From: Siphonodentalium dalli
Lineage: Eukaryota > Mollusca > Scaphopoda > Gadilida > Siphonodentaliidae
Direction: 5' to 3'
Assembly: GCA_032622095.1 (NCBI GenBank)
Contig: CP136069.1
Span: forward strand, 86,512,958 to 86,576,957
DNA length: 64,000 bases
In this document: positions 56,740-64,000 of the stretch, one piece after another
Position numbering within the stretch: the stretch's first letter is position 1
Layout of the letters: each line of letters starts with the position of its first letter
Notes under the pieces: generated by a model
What the model saw: the letters and a program-made list of their open reading frames with translations, nothing else
What the model was told of the DNA's origin: nothing
Databases searched by the model: none
Program-made: the position numbers and the translations under genes

Positions 56740-58585
56740 GAGGGAGATAGGCGGTAGCATATATTATTTTGTCTCCCTATATTAATTATCTGATCACTAG
56801 TTATGAAAACGAAACAAGAAAACCATCAGCCATGCACTGGAAAACTTTCATCACCAAAATTTTCTCAAAGCATTGATATAATTAGGTGCTATTAAAAACA
56901 GTTAAAATGAAATGTCCAGCTGAGTTTGAAGAACATTCAAATTAAGTTACTTGTATTCCTTTAAATCTAAAGATATTTTTAAGTAAATTCTTGATGAAAT
57001 TAAAAGATTTCATGGTTTTCTAGAATGTATATAAGCCTGATCAGTCACCACTTTATTTTAGAGAAGTGGATTCATCCCTGTAGAGATAGGAATGGGTTGA
57101 AATCGCAACAAGAAAACACAAGTTTGCCACTGTTTGAATGTAGCTAGTGACAGATGATTTAAAGACTTTATGTCTCAATCACTGAGATTTTCTTCAAATG
57201 TATGATATTACTAAAGAAAAGACAAACATTTTTAAAGAGTATCTGAGATGAGTTACTATATACATGTATATAAACTATCTATCTATCTATCTACCTACAA
57301 GCAAAAATTCCTGATAATCAACCTTTAAAGATTCATTATCTGAATTAACGCTCCTAAATTACTATTACTTTGGCTTCAGGGGTAAAAAATATTTGATTCG
57401 AGTCGATGAACCCACCCATCAAAGCTCAGAGTGATAGATATTGATTTTTGATGTTTGTTATTTCTCGAGCTGTGCAATTATATGTGGCCCAGAAACAAGT
57501 GATCAAACGGATGGTCTCGGACAAAATTGCGGAAGAAGATGGATAACTCTTAAATCAAGTGGCAATACGGCCAAATTTTGTGATACTTAAGTGACCATAC
57601 AGCCATATTTTGTTGAACAAAATGTTTCTAAATAACAATTTTTGGGAAATTTGATACCATAGTTGACAGTGGTTTGCATTATGTTGTTGCAATAAATCAA
57701 TTATGATAACTAAAGCGTATTTTGAAGAAATGTTGTTGTATCTTGATGATATGGGAACCGTCTGATCGAAATGAGTACCTTTAATAGGAATTTATTGAGA
57801 TCCAATGCAATATGTCAGTGGGGAACTTACATATTTTGAGGTGTTTATATAAAACTTGTTGGGTAGAAATAGAAATACACATTAAGGACAGAATAAACTC
57901 CAGAAATTTATCCGATCTTTAATATGCAGTATAATCGCTTTTTATGCAAATTCAAATAAACAGAGAAGTTGCACCTGTTTCATTGCTTGTTATATCAGTA
58001 TGTCAAAAGAAAAGCTGAAAGCTATCAGTTGAAGTTAACATTTGTGATATGCACATCTGTTACAAGGTAAGCTAAAATATGCAAAATATATCTCATAACA
58101 TATGGCACATCATCAATTTCAAGTAAAATATTCACTTGTCTAAAAGAAAAGCAATGAGGTATCAACTGACAAATATCTACATATGGAGTCCGGTTGTTGC
58201 ATATAAATAACTGGGATCATTCATTTTAAAATTCCTTTTCCTGGTGTTATTCCAAGAACATCATATTCTTCGTTTACCTCAGTATTTTTATAATCTTTTA
58301 GGAAACTATTAAAATATATCTGTATGCCGTTACCCTATCTACATTTGTTCTATTTTGGGTCGGTAGGTTGATTATTTTGGTAGTCTTCTGAGGTTACCTG
58401 AGCATATGATTGATTATTTTTTGTTAATTTGTGGATCATACCATGGCATAACAGACATGCTAATTAAGACATGTGTATGCTTCATTATGGACAGTCAGGG
58501 TGATTATTACTGTGCTCTAAACCTGTGGATATTATTACAATATTTGGTTGATGATGTTCCCAATTGATTGGGTTTATGAGAGGGA
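56740..58585. other. No gene recognised
   Basis: AT-rich with an (ATCT)n microsatellite at about 57274-57296. No coding signal or shared repeat seen. Confidence 0.45.
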
Positions 58586-58590
58586 CAATT

Positions 58591-58809
58591 AGTAATGCCC
58601 TAAATAATCGACTCCTTAACCACAGCAGAATTATGGGTAATTTTTCAGGATTTTAATAGTCGGAAATATGGCTTGTTGCCATTCATCGGAAATCTCTCAC
58701 TAAGAGCTTTCCTATGAATGGCAACAAGCCATATTTCCAACTAAGTCCTGAAAAATTACACATAAAAATTCTGCTGTGGTTAAGGAGTCAATTATTTAGG
58801 ACATTACTG
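58591..58809. mobile_element. MITE family C copy, complete
   Basis: Near-perfect fold-back. The left end is AGTAATGCCC (initial C lost). The central stem is GGAAATCTCTCACTAAGAGC. A 3-4-base insertion lies in the left arm near 58653. Confidence 0.87.
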
Positions 58810-58814
58810 TTATT

Positions 58815-60065
58815 TGATGAATTATTATCACATAAAATTCTACGCTCAATGAACGATTCAATTTATCTCATTACAGTATAATTCGAAAGAAAGATTAATA
58901 TAGTTATTGCCCCCTGCGATAGAATTTAGATGACGCAAAGCAAACCGCTGATTTTCAGCCATTGCCTAATTTTCATAAATCCAGCTTGTTAAAGTGAAAA
59001 TATTGGAAAATATTGAGAGAAAATGTTTAGTCACAATTACTCAACTTAAAATTTTTATTTTAAATATTAGAGACAATATGGAATAAGTGAAAAAGCCCTG
59101 AACACATAATTAAAGTCTTACCTGTGTTATGCCTCAACACATATAAGAACATTTAAACTATGGCATATATTCTCACTAGTAAATATCCATAAGGTCCTGA
59201 CGCATACAGTCAAGACAATATGATAAACCTGTATTGAGACAGTGAGCGAGTGGGTTGTTGGTCAGCCAGTACATCATATATTATGTATACAGCATGCCGG
59301 GAGAGACACACGACAAACTAATAGCGCTGTGTATTAAGATTGTCGCGTAGCATATAATCAGCCCCCTGAACACGATTCTATAGTCTGGTATGATAATGCT
59401 TACATGTTTTAAAAGTTATCCAACCTGCAGACATGAAGAAATCGTTGCGCCTGACCTATCACATATCCACAAAGAAGTACATCACAACACAATTGACACA
59501 ACATAACAGAAAATCTACGTCTATTGATTGACGGAAGCACAGGGAGTGTAACGCCAAGAAAAATCAAAGATCTGCAGCTTTTAAGTTTGTAAGTTATGAG
59601 GCGGAGTATTGATTGTTAAATAGGGGATGATCAAAGATAATGTAGATAGGATGTCAGAGAACTATACACAATCAGTGGTTACCACAGTCTCTATGTTCAC
59701 TTAATCCTGTCGGGAGTTGACACTTTTATAGATGGAATCCATCATACCATATTGACATCTTAGAAGGTTGAGACCTCAAACCACAAAGGGATTGACCTCG
59801 TATGGTGTATTCATTAACAGTGATTGGCGGATTGTTGCCGTCTTACCGCATTAGGGAATTATGTTTTACCACATCATTTGGATCCAATGACAGTTCCCAT
59901 GGAAATGACCAGTACATGGCACTAAACAGTTTGTCGTTTTCCATCATATTACATGTATATGTATATAACAGTGAATAAAAATCTATTGTTTTTTCAATAA
60001 TTAGTTTCTCAGGGAACTTACAAGGCTCACCTAATACTTAATCCTAAAAATACAGTAAAGCCTAA
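58815..60065. other. No gene recognised
   Basis: No convincing frame or repeat copy. Some CpG-containing stretches around 59300-59480, but no promoter or exon can be supported. Confidence 0.4.
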
Positions 60066-60070
60066 CAATA

Positions 60071-60283
60071 CAGTAATGCCCTAAATAATCGACTCCTTAA
60101 CCACAGCAGAATTATGGGTAATTTTTAAGGATTTAGTCGGAAATATGGCTTGCTGCCATTCATCGGAAAGCTCTCAGTGAGAGCTTTCCGATGAATGGCA
60201 ACAAGCCATATTTCCTACTAAATCCTGAAAAATTACCCATAATTCTGCTGTGGTTAATGAGTTTATTATTTAGGGCATTACTG
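60071..60283. mobile_element. MITE family C copy, complete
   Basis: Fold-back with TA at both ends. The central stem CGGAAAGCTCTCAGTGAGAG then CTTTCCG is perfect. It is the best-preserved copy in the window. Confidence 0.9.
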
Positions 60284-60322
60284 TACACAGTGTTCACGCT
60301 GTCAGCCAATGGATAGATTTGT

Positions 60323-61235
60323 TTAACCCTTTCATGAAGGGAGCTGCGATGGTGCAATATTCTGTTATAGATGTACATGTATATGTGAGTTTCCAAAAGG
60401 GAGCTGCGATGGTGCAACATTCTCTTATACATGTATATGTGAGTTTCCCAAAGGGAACCTCACTAATCTAAATGAAAGTGTCAATGACACTGTAGCTCAA
60501 TTTGGAAATGGGATCATGCCATATATTACAGTCCATAGAGCGATAGGGAACTCGGTGAGTTTCCACCGAGTTTCCCAAAGGGAGCCTCACATATATAAAT
60601 GAAAGTGTCAATGACGCTATAGCTCAACTTGGAAATGGGATCATGCCATATATTCAGTCCATAGAGCAATGGGGAAATCAGATAGTTTATATGCTTAAGT
60701 AACTAGAGGTAAACCTGAAGATGCATAAACAATTTGGGATTGATCAGATAAAAAAGTTTGGCTGCAGGGAGTGCCAAATGATGCAGTAATACTAATAGAA
60801 AGTGTAAAATCCGAGATGGCGCCTATCTAGAGGTCACCCCGAAGATCCCTATGAAGTTTTGTGATAATCAGACGAAGGAGTTGGCCTCTTGGGAGCGCCG
60901 AAGGATTTAGTCATACAAAGAGTAAAATCCATGATGGCCGGTGGTGGCCATGCAACAAATTTTGGAAAAAATTGATGGCCCCCATCTAGAGGTCACCCCG
61001 AAGATCCATATGAAATTATGGCCATGGCAATAGCTCAAACTTGACAAAGCAAAGTTGAGCTAAAAAGAGAATGTACTGGCTTACAATGTCAAAGTATATA
61101 TTGAATTTGTTAGGCCGATGTATTCGCTTATATGTATATGCGAGGCTCCCTATGGGAGACTCACATATATACGTCAATGCATTGGCAAAGGGTTTTCACA
61201 ATATTTTCAGGAAGCTCCGGTCATGGAAGGGTTAA
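60323..61235. mobile_element. MITE family A copy split by a family D element
   Basis: The left part (60323-60470) begins TTTAACCCTTTCATGAAGGG and carries a local duplication of its GGGAGCTGCGATGGTGCAA region. The right part (about 61063-61235) resumes at AGAGAATGTACTGGCTTACA and ends GCTCCGGTCATGGAAGGGTTAA. The middle (60471-61062) is family D: GTCAATGACACTGTAGCTCA twice (60478 and 60606), short core pieces and the end CAAAGTTGAGCTAAAA. Confidence 0.78.
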
Positions 61236-61285
61236 ACGGCCATTGTAAATTTCATTTAGCCCAAAACTTTCAAGTCTGTAGTCAG

Positions 61286-62083
61286 CAGAGCTGTTAAGTT
61301 CCACGGATTGTCCGTGAGACTCACGGATTTCCATGGCAATTCCGCAAACACGGATAATCCCCAATTTCTCACGGATTCGTCAAAACCCCACATTGAAAAT
61401 CCCAAAACGAAGTTTTTTTTATTTTTTAAATTCGTGCATTTGCGGGAATTCCCCAAATGACAGTGACTTCCTTATTTCCGGTACCGTAAATACCCACACA
61501 TTAACATTCACAGAATGTATCGTCGGTAACTTTTGATTGAAGACTCAAGTTGTGGTGAACTGTGACTGATATTAATTGATTTTCACACTCTGGTGAAGCC
61601 ACACGTATGGAGGGTGTTGTTTTAGTAAACAATACGTATAATCACAAGTGTGCAAAGTTCTGTATTGTTAGGCCGCATTGATGAACATTTCTTAGTAACG
61701 GATTAGTGGCAATGTGTGCAATGTGTGCATTTCATTTGTGGGTTAAACCGTAAGACGAGTCAATTTTGTCGTTTATTACGATGTTGTACTTTCGGTTTCG
61801 CGCATATCCGGCTGTTTCCGGTGGAATTCTGAGTATTTTTACGAAGTGTGATCTGCTTCTTTCTTTTTAATAAATGGTGGTATCTCCCACACAGAGCAGC
61901 TCTATTACAATTACCAACAGGACATTCATTGCCATTTTATTTAGGTCTATATATTTATAAAATAGAAACTCATAAAAACTATGCAATCTTCATCATAAAA
62001 ATTATTTTTGGAACATGAACATATTTGGGCATACCTCCCGCAAAAATCTCACGGATTGACATTTTCAAAACTTAACAGGTCTG
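61286..62083. mobile_element. hAT-like non-autonomous transposon 4, 798 bp
   Basis: Ends CAGAGCTGTTAAGTT (left) and AACTTAACAGGTCTG (right) are inverse with one mismatch. The 8-bp target duplication GTAGTCAG is at 61278-61285 and 62084-62091. Subterminal TCACGGATT repeats occur at both ends in opposite orientation. The ends resemble those of element 1 (CAGACCTGTT), so the two are probably related families. No transposase frame. Confidence 0.92.
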
Positions 62084-62337
62084 GTAGTCAGCAATCGCCT
62101 CTCAGATGAGTCAGATCTCACTAAAACACTTACATTCATTAATAGCTAATCAGTAGTTGTATGTCTGTGCATGTAAAAGCAATGTACTGGAAGTCACATA
62201 TTCTTACTTATCAAATCGATGATGATTAGCTGCTATTACCGAAACTTTTCTTAATTGATTATTAATAGGCCTACTATTTTACCGGCACTGATTTGTGATT
62301 TCAATATAACACCAGGTCAAATAAAATGATACCCACT

Positions 62338-62359
62338 GGGGGGGGGGGGGGGGGGGGGG
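62338..62359 (+). repeat. G homopolymer, 22 bases
   Basis: Longest G run in the window. Confidence 0.95.
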
Positions 62360-62403
62360 TTCTGAAAAATGATAAATGAAATGCCAAAATCACCAACATA
62401 TTA

Positions 62404-62619
62404 CAGTAATGTCCTAAATCATTGACCCCTAAACCACAGCAGAATTTGAGCAAATTTTTTAGGATTTAGTTGGAAATATGGCTTGCTGTCATTCATCGGA
62501 AAGCGCTCGGTGAGAGCTTTCCGATGAATGGCGGCAACAAGCCATATTTCCGACTAAATCCTGAAAAATTTCCCATAATTCTGCTGTGGTTAATGGGTCA
62601 TATACTTTGGGCATTACTG
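62404..62619. mobile_element. MITE family C copy, complete
   Basis: TA-flanked fold-back. Loop GCGCTCGGTGAGAGC (about 62503). The right arm has a 3-base GGC insertion. Confidence 0.87.
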
Positions 62620-62624
62620 TAGCT

Positions 62625-64000
62625 GAAAGGTTCTTCAGGCCAGTGCAAACCCTGATTATAAACCTATAGAAAATTAGAGGTTTTTGTGAATTAATTTCAT
62701 TGCACCAGAGATAAGCATTGTAAAGCTTTATACACAATGCTGATTGAAAGCGTAGAAATGTCCTCTAGAAAATATAAAGCAACATTCCTTTTTAGCACAG
62801 TATCCATTAAGCATGAAACAATAATAGGCACCTAGCCTATCTCAGAATGTGGAAAGTTTAGATGGACCTACACAGAAAACTACTTAATTGTTAAGCTTGT
62901 GTACCACCTGAAGGAATCTATGATATATGAAGACCACATCATGCAATTTTATATAACAATACAAATGTCAAAATGATGACTTTGATCACTTATTTGACAG
63001 GCATTTTTGGAAGGAACGTTTTCAGCAAGTATACAAATTGATTGGAAATGAATAACTACCATTGTACATAATCTGAAATAGTGAAAGCCTCGAATGACTA
63101 TTTAATTGAGTGCAACACTGCTTCAATAATGTTATTAAACAGAAGGTTAGTTGTATGTTGAAAAATTGTGAGCAGCCATTTACAAGAATTGTTACAATGA
63201 AAAACCAGCCCAATGAATGTTGGCTTGTCCACTTAAGCAGGGAGCAATCAACTGGAAATAGGTCACATTATTAGAGATAGCTGGTCAACTTGGGATTTGG
63301 CAATGGACCTATGACCTAAAACTCATCTCAGCCCAAAGGTTTTTCACTGTGAGTTCCTGCAAATATGGCTCTTCAAAATTTTCCAGCACACAACTAACAT
63401 TCTTGAGGTGCTTGATGAATCCAGCTTCAACTATAAAATGTCAACAGTTTGATGAAAAAAGCTCCATTAAGTTACAAAATGCTTGATGCATTGAGAGAAT
63501 AAGCTTCCAGGTTTCAACTACTCCAGGTTGAGTGCGTGGTGATCAATTTGGACAATGTTGTCAGTGTTCCATTGATATATTTTAGAAGTTAAATCTACAT
63601 TCACATTAAAACTTGCTGTACTTAAGTAGGCAAATATTGACAATTGCATAAGACACTCAACAGTGTCAGAGTAAACCACAACGGGAATGATTTTTGCCCA
63701 TGTCGCGGTTTACAGTTGGCCGCATTCCGTTAAATGGACTACATTTAACAAACTAGACTAGTCCTCGTATGGAAATCTTGAATTGTTACAGCTCGAGTTG
63801 CAGATTACTGCTGCCCACAGGCTAGTTTGTTGCCCGCAGAGCAGTTTATAGGACGACCAGCGTGAGGACTGATTTTCAAACTCACCCAAGGGATTCATAA
63901 GTAGAAACCATGATCCAAATTAGGTAAAAATAAGACTACAATGAAGAGCAATATCGTGTTTACATCGCGAAATAAACCCCCAGTAATATATTCAGTTGTT
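62625..64000. other. No gene recognised
   Basis: Unassigned. The last 300 bp hold CpG-containing sequence and a short minus-strand ATG frame ending at a donor-like GTGAGT (about 63913-63890) that does not fit the phase of dystrobrevin exon 1. Confidence 0.35.

Noticed and set aside
63880-63925. Possible first coding exon upstream of dystrobrevin exon 1 (minus strand ATG, seven to eight codons, then GTGAGT)
   Set aside because: The consensus donor leaves two bases of a codon, while exon 1 needs one base from its predecessor; joining them gives an early stop. No other support.

Overview
The window is animal nuclear DNA, AT-rich by eye, gene-poor and crowded with short mobile elements. A bivalve mollusc is the most likely source. 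I infer this from one clear metazoan gene (a dystrobrevin) and from many copies of elements built of about 160-bp core repeats followed by an ACGG/ACAG-type microsatellite, which resemble the 'pearl' elements described from bivalves. The species cannot be fixed from sequence alone.

The only convincing host gene is a dystrobrevin on the minus strand, spread from about 43.75 kb down to 12.90 kb. I reconstructed nine internal coding exons (43654-43749, 31543-31623, 30737-30950, 27128-27213, 21860-22011, 20924-21032, 19924-20090, 16399-16526, 12900-12995). All have GT-AG splice sites and every junction keeps the reading frame. They give 375 uninterrupted residues covering the N-terminal segment, the EF-hand-like region, the ZZ zinc finger and the start of the linker. 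The 5' end (and perhaps the true start codon) and the syntrophin-binding and coiled-coil 3' part were not found.

Layout. 1-7.6 kb: a diverged duplication near the left edge, then a threefold repeated segment (2.95-7.6 kb). 7.6-12.9 kb: a GC-rich 21-bp palindromic minisatellite, a TA-flanked inverted-repeat transposon (9.59-10.87 kb) and a pearl-like array. 12.9-43.75 kb: dystrobrevin exons and introns. The introns hold a Harbinger-like element with an unexplained ORF (14.77-16.06 kb), three hAT-like elements with intact 8-bp target duplications, a 5'-truncated LINE with a 15-bp target duplication (23.82-26.15 kb), a 48-bp minisatellite forming one arm of a large inverted repeat (29.7-30.5 kb), a 67-bp perfect palindrome (40.5 kb), and many MITEs. 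43.75-64 kb: upstream or intergenic DNA made of the same MITE families, two pearl-like arrays, a 52-bp minisatellite and a fourth hAT-like element.

Three MITE-like families recur. Family A (TTAA-flanked, about 260 bp) contains two hairpins. Family B is a pair of hairpins within a 400-450-bp composite. Family C (TA-flanked, about 215 bp) is a near-perfect fold-back. No complete transposase gene, rRNA, tRNA or CRISPR array was recognised.
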